Assembly: GCA_919902505.1 (NCBI GenBank)
Contig: CAKKRE010000027.1
Location: 61,604-125,603 of the forward strand
Length of the DNA stretch: 64,000 nt
DNA from: Nitrospiraceae bacterium
GTDB taxonomy: Bacteria > Nitrospirota > Nitrospiria > Nitrospirales > Nitrospiraceae
Direction of reading: 5' to 3'
The notes beneath the pieces are model-generated. The model saw only the letters and a list, made by a program, of their open reading frames with translations, did no database searches and was not told the DNA's origin. This document shows positions 7,706-16,774 of the stretch, one piece after another (the first letter of the stretch is position 1; each line of letters starts with the position of its first letter). A program made the translations under genes and the position numbers.

Positions 7706-8215
7706 GTGGAAGAATTGACCGACATTCTGGTGGGCCTGGAGCAGCGGATCAGCGCCTATCGGAATCGCTACCAGGAGCTTGAGAAAAAGCGGCGTCGGCT
7801 CGACGACGAAATCGCGATGATCAAGAAATACCTGGAGCTGGCGGAAACGCTGTACCGCGTTGAAGCCGACAAGGCCAAGCTGGCGAGCCTCTCCAGTCAG
7901 ATTATTACCGATGAAAAAGGTATTCGACCTCTCCCTGTGACCGATGTCACGGACCAATCGCGTGAAATCCTGCTCGGCAAAAGCAAGTACGTCGGAAAGA
8001 GCGTCCCGGAGGCTGCCTATCAGATTCTCCGCGAATCCAGCCGGCCGATGCATGCCAAGGAGCTCTTGCAGCGCTTGTTGGAGGGCGGTTTGCAGATCAA
8101 GGGCAAGACACCATTGACGTCTGTGGCGACATCATTAAAGCGGGATAAGCGATTCCAGAAAGTCGGACCGAACACGTTTGCGGTGATGACCCAGGAGTTA
8201 ACGGCAGTCGTGTAA
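7706..8215 (+). CDS. HARE-HTH domain protein with N-terminal coiled coil
   Basis: 169 residues. Residues 1-60 form a charged coiled coil (EQRISAYRNRYQELEKKR and on to about residue 60). The C-terminal 75 residues are a HARE-HTH winged helix: SVPEAAYQILRESSRPMHAKELLQRLLEGG, then TPLTSVATSLKRDKRF and FAVM. This domain is known from restriction systems, RNA polymerase delta and chromatin proteins and is thought to read DNA state. The GTG start at 7706 is chosen because the strong promoter at 7649-7677 would start transcription near 7685, downstream of any longer ORF start, and GAGG lies just upstream. A regulator is likely but its target is not visible. Confidence 0.75.
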   Translation: MEELTDILVGLEQRISAYRNRYQELEKKRRRLDDEIAMIKKYLELAETLYRVEADKAKLASLSSQIITDEKGIRPLPVTDVTDQSREILLGKSKYVGKSVPEAAYQILRESSRPMHAKELLQRLLEGGLQIKGKTPLTSVATSLKRDKRFQKVGPNTFAVMTQELTAVV

Positions 8216-8268
8216 GCGGGCGGAAGAAGTTCATATCAACTCTAAATGTGTGAAGGGAGGTGAGAGTC

Positions 8269-8325
8269 TTGGCAACGAAGAAGGCAGCGAAGAAACCAGC
8301 GAAGAAGGCAGCGAAGAAGAAGTAA
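8269..8325 (+). CDS. 18-residue lysine-rich microprotein
   Basis: A strong Shine-Dalgarno (GGGAGGTG at 8255-8262) precedes a TTG start. The product MATKKAAKKPAKKAAKKK has nine lysines in 18 residues and the KKAAKK/KKPAKK repeats of histone H1-like tails. A near-perfect intrinsic terminator follows 19 bases after the stop, so the unit is shaped like a real gene. It lies 53 bases after the HARE-HTH gene and probably shares its transcript. A DNA- or RNA-binding role is inferred from charge alone. Confidence 0.55.
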   Translation: MATKKAAKKPAKKAAKKK

Positions 8326-8343
8326 GTCCCACCAGGATTTACA

Positions 8344-8380
8344 CGCCGGGGGTAAGGCCACTTACCTCCGGCGTTTTTTT
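8344..8380 (+). terminator. Intrinsic terminator
   Basis: CGCCGGGGGTAAG pairs with CTTACCTCCGGCG (one unpaired G in the left arm) around a GCCA loop and is followed by seven T residues. It ends the HARE-HTH and microprotein transcript. Confidence 0.92.
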
Positions 8381-8458
8381 ATGCCTAAAAGCAGCCATGG
8401 CCTTATGGGGCATAGGCATAGGAGTGTATCTGCGTATGCGGGTGCTTAGAAGCAGCGG

Positions 8459-9385
8459 TTAGATCGCGAGGGATGGTGCGGGGCGAAGGAGCCCGAGCGG
8501 AGAGCGAGATTCGGATGCCGCGACTGCATGTTCCCCGGTGATGAGGGCCCATTTGTCGCGCTGAGCCAGGATTTGCTCAACGAGTCTGGTGTGCATGGCA
8601 TGACCTGATCGTTCCGCAACGATATGGCCGATGAACGGGAAGCCGAGAAGCGCGATATCGCCGATCAAGTCCAGGACCTTGTGGCGGACGAACTCGTTCT
8701 GGAAGCGCAGGCCCGATTCATTCACGACACCGTCTTTGGACAGAATCACGGTGTTGTCCAGTGTCCCGCCTTTTCCGAGGCCTCTGGCCCACAGGGCTTC
8801 GACTTCGTGCAAAAATCCAAACGTGCGAGCCGTTGCAATATCCTGCTCAAAAGCCGAGGCGGAGCAGGCATAGGTGTAGGACTGGGTTTGGATCAATGGA
8901 TGATCGTAGTGAATGGAGTACGTGATCTTCGGGGTGGAAGACGGCTCGATTCTGACTCGGCGTGCTCCATCAACAACCTCAATGGGTTGCGTGATTTTCA
9001 CATACGATTGGCGACGGGTCTGGGGGATCACGCCGGCCGCACGAATCAATCGCACGAAGGGGCTCGCGCTGCCATCCAGCACGGGGACTTCCCCTGCATC
9101 GACTTCTGCGTACACGTTGTCGACTTCCATGCCGACCAAAGCCGACAGGAGGTGTTCGATGGTCTTTACTTGACGGCCGTTGACGCTGATGGCCGTGCAG
9201 AGCTCGGTCGGTACTTTATTTGAGACCGCAGCCGGGAGGAGGGTTTCCTCCGATCCGTTGCGATAGACAAACACGATTCCGGTATTAGGGGGAGCTGGGC
9301 GGAGTGTCAGCGTGACCGGTTGGCCTGAGTGGAGCCCGACACCCGAACATGAAACTGGTGATCCGATCGTTTGCTGAAACCGCAC
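8459..9385 (-). CDS. lpxC: UDP-3-O-acyl-N-acetylglucosamine deacetylase
   Basis: The committed step of lipid A synthesis: a zinc deacetylase acting on UDP-3-O-acyl-GlcNAc in the cytoplasm. The 308-residue length is normal. Zinc and catalytic residues are in place: TIEHLLSAL with His78, RHKVLDLIGD with His235 and Asp239, and SGHAMHTR with His262. GVGLHSG at the N-terminus is the family signature. The start is GTG at 9385, set by GGAGGAGG just upstream. It shows that the organism builds lipopolysaccharide. No other lpx gene is in the window. Confidence 0.96.
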   Translation of the reverse strand: MRFQQTIGSPVSCSGVGLHSGQPVTLTLRPAPPNTGIVFVYRNGSEETLLPAAVSNKVPTELCTAISVNGRQVKTIEHLLSALVGMEVDNVYAEVDAGEVPVLDGSASPFVRLIRAAGVIPQTRRQSYVKITQPIEVVDGARRVRIEPSSTPKITYSIHYDHPLIQTQSYTYACSASAFEQDIATARTFGFLHEVEALWARGLGKGGTLDNTVILSKDGVVNESGLRFQNEFVRHKVLDLIGDIALLGFPFIGHIVAERSGHAMHTRLVEQILAQRDKWALITGEHAVAASESRSPLGLLRPAPSLAI

Positions 9386-9420
9386 GGTGCCTCCTCCGTA
9401 ATGTGTACTCCCATGTGAGC

Positions 9421-9489
9421 AATGCTTGTGCCAAGCATTGAATTAATCGTAAGACATTGATATATATTGAACTATGTTGAATAGTTGAA
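9421..9489 (-). promoter_or_regulatory. Possible lpxC promoter and leader hairpin
   Basis: On the minus strand TTCAAC (9489-9484) and TATATA (9466-9461) are 17 bases apart. In the predicted leader, AATGCTTG and CAAGCATT (9421-9439) form a perfect 8-bp stem with a 3-base loop. TTGAA-type half-sites repeat through 9467-9489. Assignment is by eye. Confidence 0.35.
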
Positions 9490-9669
9490 AGTGTTCACTG
9501 TGGTGAAATTCACACAATTGTATCTTTTGATGGAAGGGGCGAAGCACGGAAGTGTTTTGTTTTCAATGGGTTAACTGATGGTATCCGGCTGGTGTCGAGT
9601 GGGAACCACGTATTCCGGCATCAGCATCGAGATCCGTGCCTGGGCTCTGCATTGGTGGCGCGGCCTTCG

Positions 9670-10341
9670 TCAGGGTCTCGGTTCCAACTCGATCAGCCCT
9701 TTGCGGATGGCCAGAATCGCTGCCTGGGTCCGGTCATACACCTGCAGCTTGTGAAAGATATTGCGGACGTGGTTTTTCACCGTCTTCTCACTGAGATCCA
9801 AGTTGTTGGCGATTTCTTTGTTGGTCTTCCCGTCTGCGACGAGGCGCAGGACCGTGATTTCGCGTTCGGTCAAATCGTGTTCAACCCAAGCCGGCTTCTT
9901 GCCCTTCTTCTGTGACATGAGGGAGAACTCGGCCAGGATCTTACTGGCGACCGACGGATGAATCAGCGACTCGCCCCGGTAGATCGCCCGGATGGCCGCC
10001 ACGATTTGTGAGGACTCAGAGTCTTTCAACAGATACCCGGTGGCGCCGGCGCGCACGAGATCGAAGATGTATTGCTGCTCTTCGTACATCGTCAGGGCCA
10101 CGATGCCCATGTGAGGGAATTCCCGCTTGATTTGCCGGGTGGCTTCGATGCCGCCCATGCGGGGCATGCTGACATCCATGAGAATGACGTCCGGCATGAG
10201 AGTTTTGGTTTTCTCCACGGCTTCCACGCCGTCTTGCGCTTCACCCACCACGTTGATGTCGTCTTTGGTCTTGAGGATAGCCGCCAGGCCTTCGCGCACC
10301 ACGCGGTGATCATCAGCGATCAGGACCTTAATTTTTTCCAT
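9670..10341 (-). CDS. NarL/FixJ-family response regulator
   Basis: A receiver domain (residues 1-125: IADDHRVVREGL, phospho-acceptor Asp in DVILMDVSMPRMGG, then ALTMYEEQQY and LLKDS) is joined to a LuxR-type HTH (residues 155-223: LTEREITVLRLVADGKTNKEIANNLDLSEKTVKNHVRNIFHKL). It is a DNA-binding transcription factor activated by phosphorylation. Its start overlaps the end of the kinase gene upstream by 14 bases, so the two are a translationally coupled two-component pair. Confidence 0.95.
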   Translation of the reverse strand: MEKIKVLIADDHRVVREGLAAILKTKDDINVVGEAQDGVEAVEKTKTLMPDVILMDVSMPRMGGIEATRQIKREFPHMGIVALTMYEEQQYIFDLVRAGATGYLLKDSESSQIVAAIRAIYRGESLIHPSVASKILAEFSLMSQKKGKKPAWVEHDLTEREITVLRLVADGKTNKEIANNLDLSEKTVKNHVRNIFHKLQVYDRTQAAILAIRKGLIELEPRP

Positions 10342-11449
10342 GACGAATCGTCTCCTTGTCGGCTAGTGGGATTCGTAACACGATGCGCGTGCCGCGCCCT
10401 TTCTTCGAGTCGATCGTGGCTTCCCCGCCCACCAGTCGTGCGCGCTCCAGGATGCCGCGAATGCCGAAGTGATCCCACTTTTCGGGATCGCGCAGGACCG
10501 CATCCATGTCGAATCCGATCCCGTTGTCGGAAATGGTCACTTGCAACAAATCAAACCGAATATCGAGCTGCACCGACACCCGGTCGGCCTTGGCGTGCTT
10601 TTGCACGTTGCTCAGCGCTTCTTGCACGATCCGGAACAGGAAGATCTTGGTGCGCGGGAACAAGATCGTTTCGTCTCCAGTCACGGAAAAGGCCGTTTTG
10701 ATATGGTACTGGGTTTCGTAGGACTTGAGATAGTTCGTCAGCGCCGGAATCAGCTCCATTTTGTCGTAGTGGAGCGGACGCAGATTGAAGATGACCTGCC
10801 TGGCTTCCTGGATCGCCAGTTTCAACTGAGCTTTGGATTCACGAATTGTGGCCAGGCTGGCCTTGGGATTTTTTCGCAGCAACTCTTGAGAAAGTTCCAG
10901 CTTAAAATTCACACCGGCCAGGCTCTGCACCAACCCGTCGTGAATTTCGCAGGCGATGCGCGTTCGTTCCTCTGTCACCGCCGCGCCGGTTTCTTTGACA
11001 TACAAGCGGTACAGCGACTGATACTTGTTCAAGGCCTTTTCGATGTCCGCTGTGGCACGGATGCGGGCCTCGATCAATTGCCACATGAATTTGGCGCTGG
11101 CGCCCCCGATGACCGAGACCCCCATGCGGCGAATGTCCTGCAAGTATTCGCCGACCTCCGGGTTGCCCGACACATCGATGACCAGATCCACCGGCCCCAT
11201 TTTCAGCAGTTGACGATAGTTGCGCGTCACGCGGATGTGCAGCCGTTTGGCGAGGCCGAGGCCGGGTGCCTGATCGCTGATGTCGGCCACACCCACGATG
11301 CGGACCAATGGGTCGTTGGCGAAAATCTCCATTAATGCGGTGCCGCCGCGACCCGCGCCGATGATGACCACGTGTGTGGCCCCCGGCGATCGGCGTCTGC
11401 TTGGTCGCTTGGCTGTTCGTCGGTTGCGGGTGACTTTGGTCGTTGCCAT
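10328..11449 (-). CDS. NarX/DegS-type histidine kinase with N-terminal Rossmann domain
   Basis: About 373 residues. After a basic N-terminus (RNRRTAKRPSRRRSPG) comes a nucleotide-binding Rossmann fold instead of a membrane sensor: THVVIIGAGRGGTALMEIF with GxGxxG, then VRIVGVADISD, VDLVIDVSGNPEVGEYL and VSVIGGASAKFMW, like the NAD(P)-binding half of dehydrogenases. A HisKA_3 domain follows (RTRIACEIHDGLVQSL, the phospho-His in EIHDG), then HATPase (EALSNVQKHAKA, DNGIGFD, GIRGILERA). No transmembrane segment is seen, so it is a cytoplasmic kinase likely sensing NAD(H), NADP(H) or a small ligand. An in-frame start at 11500 would add 17 residues. Partner: the regulator at 9670-10341. Confidence 0.9.
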   Translation of the reverse strand: MATTKVTRNRRTAKRPSRRRSPGATHVVIIGAGRGGTALMEIFANDPLVRIVGVADISDQAPGLGLAKRLHIRVTRNYRQLLKMGPVDLVIDVSGNPEVGEYLQDIRRMGVSVIGGASAKFMWQLIEARIRATADIEKALNKYQSLYRLYVKETGAAVTEERTRIACEIHDGLVQSLAGVNFKLELSQELLRKNPKASLATIRESKAQLKLAIQEARQVIFNLRPLHYDKMELIPALTNYLKSYETQYHIKTAFSVTGDETILFPRTKIFLFRIVQEALSNVQKHAKADRVSVQLDIRFDLLQVTISDNGIGFDMDAVLRDPEKWDHFGIRGILERARLVGGEATIDSKKGRGTRIVLRIPLADKETIRHGKN

Positions 11450-11557
11450 GGGTTCAGAGCCTATCGGGAGTGCGCAGGTCTCTCCTCTGTTGGTGCCCAT
11501 CCTACCGAGACCTACACCGAGCGGACCGATCCGAAACAGCGAAGAGAAGGGGAGGGC

Positions 11558-12022
11558 TTAACGCTCCCGGCGCTGCTGGGCCAGGGCTTTGATCTCGTCC
11601 ATGAACTGGTCGATGTCTTTAAATTCTCGATACACGGAGGCGAATCGAACATAGGCGACCTGATCGAGTTGAGACAGTTCTCGCATGACTTCCTCACCGA
11701 CGGCGGTGCTCACGATCTCGGTTTCACCTAAATCCTGGATGCGCTTTTCGATGCGATCGGTGACGGTTTCGATGGTCGCGGTGCTGATCGGGCGTTTTTC
11801 GCAGGCTTTTTTGAGCCCGGACACGATCTTGCTCCGATCAAACGGCTCCCGTCGTCCGTCCTTTTTTACGACGGCGGGCATGGTTTCTTCGACCCGTTCG
11901 TAGGTGGTGTACCGGCGTTTGCACGACAGGCATTCGCGCCGCCGCCGGATGACCTCGCCTTCTTTGGCCATCCGCGAATCGACGACTTTGTCCTCGACAT
12001 CGTCGCAGAAAGGACACTTCAC
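11558..12022 (-). CDS. nrdR: Transcriptional repressor NrdR
   Basis: The 154-residue regulator of ribonucleotide reductase genes has the N-terminal zinc ribbon ([17 protein letters not shown] ... [16 protein letters not shown], four Cys) and the ATP-cone domain ([30 protein letters not shown]), which binds ATP/dATP so that dATP-loaded protein represses. [17 protein letters not shown] near the C-terminus is typical. It follows glyA by 15 bases on the same strand, a common glyA-nrdR arrangement. The nrd genes it controls are not here. Confidence 0.97.
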   Translation of the reverse strand: MKCPFCDDVEDKVVDSRMAKEGEVIRRRRECLSCKRRYTTYERVEETMPAVVKKDGRREPFDRSKIVSGLKKACEKRPISTATIETVTDRIEKRIQDLGETEIVSTAVGEEVMRELSQLDQVAYVRFASVYREFKDIDQFMDEIKALAQQRRER

Positions 12023-12037
12023 TGGCGAACGTCCTGC

Positions 12038-13315
<1,278 letters not shown>

Positions 13316-13369
13316 GCTTCCTCCGAGCGCAGCCTTCTCTCCGGTGGCCACGCATGATCCCGCAACGGG

Positions 13370-13855
13370 TTATGCGGTTGGTGCGGCTTCTTCCGGCTCT
13401 GCTTGCTCTTCTTGCTTCTTCACCACATGGACCGCAATGGTGGCGGTGACTTCGCGCGGCAGCTTGATGGCAATGGCGAAGGTGCCGAGTTCCTTGATGG
13501 GCTGGGCCAGCTGGATCTTGCGGCGATCCACGGTGAATCCCTGCTCAGCCAACCCTTCCGCAATATCCTTGGCCGTCACGGATCCGAACATCTTGTCGTC
13601 TTTTCCGACCTGGGCGGCAACGGTCAGCGAGACCGCGGAGATCTTCTTGCCGTGCGCCTCGATGTCCTGCTTTTCCTTCTTGGCCTTCTCGGTCGCGGCC
13701 CGCTTGGCATGTTCGAATTCTTTGATGTTCCGGCTATTGGCTTCAACGGCCTTCTTGCGGGGCAAAAGATAGTTCCGGGCAAACCCGTTGGAGACGTCCA
13801 AAAGGTCGCCGAGGTCGCCCACGCCTTCGAGTGTTTCTTGGAGAATCACCTTCAT
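13370..13855 (-). CDS. rplI: 50S ribosomal protein L9
   Basis: MKVILQETLEGVGDLGDLLDVSNGFARNYLLPRKKA is the classical L9 N-terminal rRNA-binding domain. A long charged connecting helix follows (residues 40-75), then the C-terminal domain with GSVTAKDIAEGL and LGTFAIAIKLPREVTATIAVHV. At 161 residues it carries a short Glu/Ala-rich tail beyond the usual end of about 148. AGAAGGAG precedes the ATG. The other members of the common rpsF-rpsR-rplI operon are not next to it here. Confidence 0.97.
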   Translation of the reverse strand: MKVILQETLEGVGDLGDLLDVSNGFARNYLLPRKKAVEANSRNIKEFEHAKRAATEKAKKEKQDIEAHGKKISAVSLTVAAQVGKDDKMFGSVTAKDIAEGLAEQGFTVDRRKIQLAQPIKELGTFAIAIKLPREVTATIAVHVVKKQEEQAEPEEAAPTA

Positions 13856-14155
13856 ACTGCAACTCCTTCTGTTGGAAAGGGAAAAAGCATACTGGCGGGC
13901 TGTGCAAAAGTCAATTGATCCGGAGCCACCGGACGGTTTTCTTCATTCGGCTCGAAATGGCGGCGCAGGCGCTCAGTGCGTCTCTTTCCCTTCATTGTCG
14001 CGTTTCAGCGGTGGATTGTTTGTGCGAGCGCGCTGCTGGACAGGATCTTTCGGAACTCTTTAAGATACGTTCCCGATTCGATGAACGATGCGCTGACGGC
14101 TGTGCGACCGGCGTCGCAGGCTGCGCCACGACGACACGCGGGGGAAGAACGGAAC

Positions 14156-15631
14156 ATGACCACAATACCAGGCACCTTGCCCGATCTCCTCGAACACCTG
14201 GCCGTAACGCTGGAAGGTGATGCCGCGCGCGGCACGGAGCAGGGGCTCGACCAATCGATTCCGCTCACCCGAGGCCGGTTGCTCCAGACCGTCGGGAATC
14301 TGCACCTGTATGAGTTCTATCTCTCCGCCGACGTGGTGGTGGGAGCCGATGTGTCTGCGACTCTGCTCCTGGGCGAGGAGGCCGAACCGACGGAGGGCAT
14401 CGTGCTGTGTCAGGACGGGGAGCGCCTCGTGCTGCAATTGTTCGATGCCGTCGGCGATGTGGTGCCCAACGCCACCCTGGTGCCTGATGCCGGCGGATTG
14501 GCCCTGACCACCAGCCGCCGTTTGGCCGAGATGAGCAAGACGGGCGCCTCCTATACACTGGGCCCGGCGGAGCGGCTTCTACCCGTTCTCGAAGCGGGGC
14601 AAACCGGAGACCGCGCCGCGCTGGAGGCCCTGGTTCCAACCTCCGTGCTGACGCCCTTGTGGCAAGACGACCTGACGGCGCGTCGGCAAAAGCTGGCCAC
14701 GCTCGTCATTGAGCTGCTTCGTGGCAACAAACGCATTCTCCTCGTCGCCCCCGATCATCAGAGTGCCGATGCGATCACCCTTCTCACTGCCCGGGCCATG
14801 AAGGCGGCCGGTCTCACCTTCAAGAGCTGGTTGAGTCGGTATGAGGTGGCGATCGGAAAAGAGAGTGCCGGCATTCCCCTGCCCGAGCTGGGGTTCGAAT
14901 CGCAAATGCATCAGTTCTATGCCAAGTCTCGATCCGACAAGGCGGTCTTGCGTAAAAAGTACGATCGGTTCCGTGAACTCACGCCGATTCTGGCCTACAA
15001 GGCCCAAAAGCAGAAGGATCTGGACGAGGTGCGGTTGTTGGAATGGCGATTGGTGACCCAGTTGACCGATTTCCTGGCCAAGATCAAGGACATCGACCAG
15101 ACCCTGACCGACTATGAACAACTCCCCATCTGGAAGCGATTGTCCATGCAGGCGGTAGGAAAAAACGTCGAATCGCTGCGTGAGTACAAAGCGATCTATG
15201 AGCGGCACTGTGCCGGGCTTCGCCATGAGGTCGACATCGCCAAGGAGCGGATTGCCGAATTGATTCCCGAGGCGACGGTCCCGAAGGAGCTCAAGCCGGA
15301 ATTTGCCGAGCTCAAAGAAGAAGTGATCCGGTTGGGGGGCACGAAGAAGATTCGAGAGCTGCTGGCGGCCCAGGAGGATACGAACCGGCAGGCATTCGTG
15401 CAGAACCGGCGAGTCATCGTCACCACGGCGGCGCGGGTGGCGGCCGATCCGTTGTTTCGCAAGGTGCGGTTCGATGTGTTGATTGCGGACGAGGCCCCGC
15501 GTATTCGCGCAGCCTTTTTGTTGGCGTCGGCCGGGTTGGTTCGCGAACGGATTGTGCTCAGCGGCGACCTGCGCGAGGTGACGACCGGTGGCGCCTGGAA
15601 TCTCACCGCCGGGGTCTTGACCGCCGGGTGA
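14156..15631 (+). CDS. Helicase-like protein (SF1B/Dna2-type relative) lacking a Walker A motif
   Basis: 491 residues. An N-terminal beta-rich region (VGNLHLYEFYLSADVVVGADV..., like the DNA-binding part of SF1B helicases) leads to RGNKRILLVAPDHQSADAITLL, equivalent to motif Ia. A charged coiled coil spans about residues 250-400, followed by VIVTTAARVAADPL, RFDVLIADEAPRIRAA (a Walker B DEAP box) and RIVLSGDLREVT (motif III). The protein stops here, so the second RecA domain is missing. No GxxGxGKT loop is present where it should precede motif Ia. It is probably not an active ATPase; a structural or degenerate role is inferred. The start at 14156 is one of several possible. The 300 bases between rplI and this start show no gene. 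Confidence 0.65.
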   Translation: MTTIPGTLPDLLEHLAVTLEGDAARGTEQGLDQSIPLTRGRLLQTVGNLHLYEFYLSADVVVGADVSATLLLGEEAEPTEGIVLCQDGERLVLQLFDAVGDVVPNATLVPDAGGLALTTSRRLAEMSKTGASYTLGPAERLLPVLEAGQTGDRAALEALVPTSVLTPLWQDDLTARRQKLATLVIELLRGNKRILLVAPDHQSADAITLLTARAMKAAGLTFKSWLSRYEVAIGKESAGIPLPELGFESQMHQFYAKSRSDKAVLRKKYDRFRELTPILAYKAQKQKDLDEVRLLEWRLVTQLTDFLAKIKDIDQTLTDYEQLPIWKRLSMQAVGKNVESLREYKAIYERHCAGLRHEVDIAKERIAELIPEATVPKELKPEFAELKEEVIRLGGTKKIRELLAAQEDTNRQAFVQNRRVIVTTAARVAADPLFRKVRFDVLIADEAPRIRAAFLLASAGLVRERIVLSGDLREVTTGGAWNLTAGVLTAG

Positions 15632-15720
15632 ACCGGTTTCACCTCAGCCGACGGATATTTTCGTGTCCCTCACCTTGACGGGTCGAAACCGATCAGCGAT
15701 AATCCCACTCCATTCCTCAG

Positions 15721-15807
15721 GCCGAAGTGGCGGAACTGGCAGACGCACTGGTTTCAGGTACCAGCGCCCGTAAGGGTATCCGGGTTCAACTCCCGGCTTC
15801 GGCACCA
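15721..15807 (+). tRNA. tRNA-Leu (CAG)
   Basis: The acceptor stem GCCGAAG/CTTCGGC closes the molecule. A long variable arm (GCGCCCGTAAGGGTATC region) marks a class II tRNA. The anticodon loop TTTCAGG gives CAG, and GGTTCAACTCC is the T-arm. CCA is encoded at 15805-15807. A cassette bounded by direct repeats begins 29 bases downstream. Confidence 0.97.
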
Positions 15808-15835
15808 TACACAGCTTGCTCGACCCGGAGCCTCT

Positions 15836-15862
15836 CTAGATCGTTCTTGGCGACGGGATAAA
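15836..15862 (+). repeat. Left direct repeat of the hicBA cassette
   Basis: CTAGATCGTTCTTGGCGACG plus GGATAAA matches 16569-16595 with one mismatch in 27 bases. It lies just downstream of tRNA-Leu, where integration sites are common. Confidence 0.7.
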
Positions 15863-15931
15863 ACCCCTCAGTGATTCCATTTTGTTCTAGAACCCAAGTC
15901 TTTGGTCGGTGAAGCAGAGGAGAGCCAGTCA

Positions 15932-16132
15932 ATGAAGCTTCATGTCGTCATTGATCAGGATGAAGCCGGATATTACGTCGCGGAAGTTCCAGCTCTGCCT
16001 GGCTGCCTCTCACAGGGCAAAACGCAGGAAGAAGCGCTTGTGAATGTCAAAGAGGCGATTGAAGGCTGGCTCGAGGTGATGGAAGCCAAGAGTCAACTTG
16101 ATACGAGGCGGACCGTTGAGGTCGTTGTCTGA
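15932..16132 (+). CDS. hicB: HicB-family antitoxin
   Basis: The 66-residue protein has the HicB fold: MKLHVVIDQDEAGYYVAEVPALPGCLSQGKTQEEALVNVKEAIEGWLE is the family signature. It neutralises the HicA RNase encoded next to it. No C-terminal DNA-binding domain is present, unlike longer HicB proteins that autoregulate. The ATG at 15932 has GAGGAGAG upstream. The stop TGA overlaps the hicA ATG by one base, as in many hicBA pairs. Confidence 0.92.
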   Translation: MKLHVVIDQDEAGYYVAEVPALPGCLSQGKTQEEALVNVKEAIEGWLEVMEAKSQLDTRRTVEVVV

Positions 16133-16353
16133 TGGCGGAGCGCCTCAGGCTCTGTTCGGGTGCTGAAGCGGTGGCGAAATTGCAGCGAGCCGGATGGGCG
16201 GTCTCCAGACAACGAGGCTCCCACGTCATGATGGTCAAAGCAGCTTACCAGTACACCCTCTCGATCCCGCAGCACGATGAGTTGGGCCCCGGTCTTCTCC
16301 GAAAGCTTATCCGCCAAGCTGGTCTTACTGTTCAAGAGTTCAACGACCTGTAG
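16132..16353 (+). CDS. hicA: HicA-family mRNA interferase toxin
   Basis: The 73-residue YcfA/HicA fold is a double-stranded-RNA-binding-like ribonuclease. The conserved patch RQRGSHVMM contains the catalytic His; KLQRAGWAVSR precedes it, and LSIPQHDELGPGLLRKLIRQAGLTVQEF is the usual C-terminus. Translation is coupled to hicB through a one-base overlap. The order antitoxin-toxin is reversed from E. coli hicAB but common elsewhere. Confidence 0.92.
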   Translation: MAERLRLCSGAEAVAKLQRAGWAVSRQRGSHVMMVKAAYQYTLSIPQHDELGPGLLRKLIRQAGLTVQEFNDL

Positions 16354-16464
16354 CGTTCTTCCATTCCCGTAGCGGTAAAGCCAGGCCGCTACTTCTTGGT
16401 GCCTGCTGTGCATTTGAACAAAATAATTTATCGTAATGGTTCTCTCGAACAACCCCCATCAGTA

Positions 16465-16574
16465 ATCTAGGGACGGTCTGATTAATTCCCAATTTTGATC
16501 AGTCAGCGCCTAAAACACAGGGAATCTAACTCGTCGCTGTCTTGTTCTTCCAATTAATCAGACCGTCCCTAGAT
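16465..16574. repeat. 110-base element with perfect 23-base inverted repeats
   Basis: The 23 bases at 16465-16487 (core GGGACGGTCTGATTAATT) are the exact reverse complement of 16552-16574, around a 64-base interior without a gene. This is a MITE-like or REP-like hairpin. The AATTAATCAGACCGTCCCT end resembles, from memory, sequences seen next to REP-associated tyrosine transposases. The rest of 16354-16774 has no gene. Confidence 0.8.
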
Positions 16575-16595
16575 CGTTTTTGGCGACGGGATAAA
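16569..16595 (+). repeat. Right direct repeat of the hicBA cassette
   Basis: Second copy of the 27-base sequence at 15836-15862. It overlaps the right arm of the inverted repeat by six bases, so both may mark the border of one inserted segment of 733 bases. Confidence 0.7.
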
Positions 16596-16774
16596 CACCT
16601 CCAGCAGTAGGCTTCCTCTTTTTGCCTTTCGAGTATCTTGCTCGAGCGCAAGCTCCTCCTATCTCTCCATTTCGGCCATTTGACATATGCTCTGCGTTAT
16701 ATCAATTTGACGCCGTGCATTTGACATAACAGTCCGCTTAGATCAAATTGGCTCGGCAGGAGCCAAGGAGGTTC

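Noticed and set aside
8250..8462. 70-codon Glu/Ser-rich ORF over the microprotein
   Set aside because: It is the plus-one frame of the lysine-rich gene and reads through the terminator.
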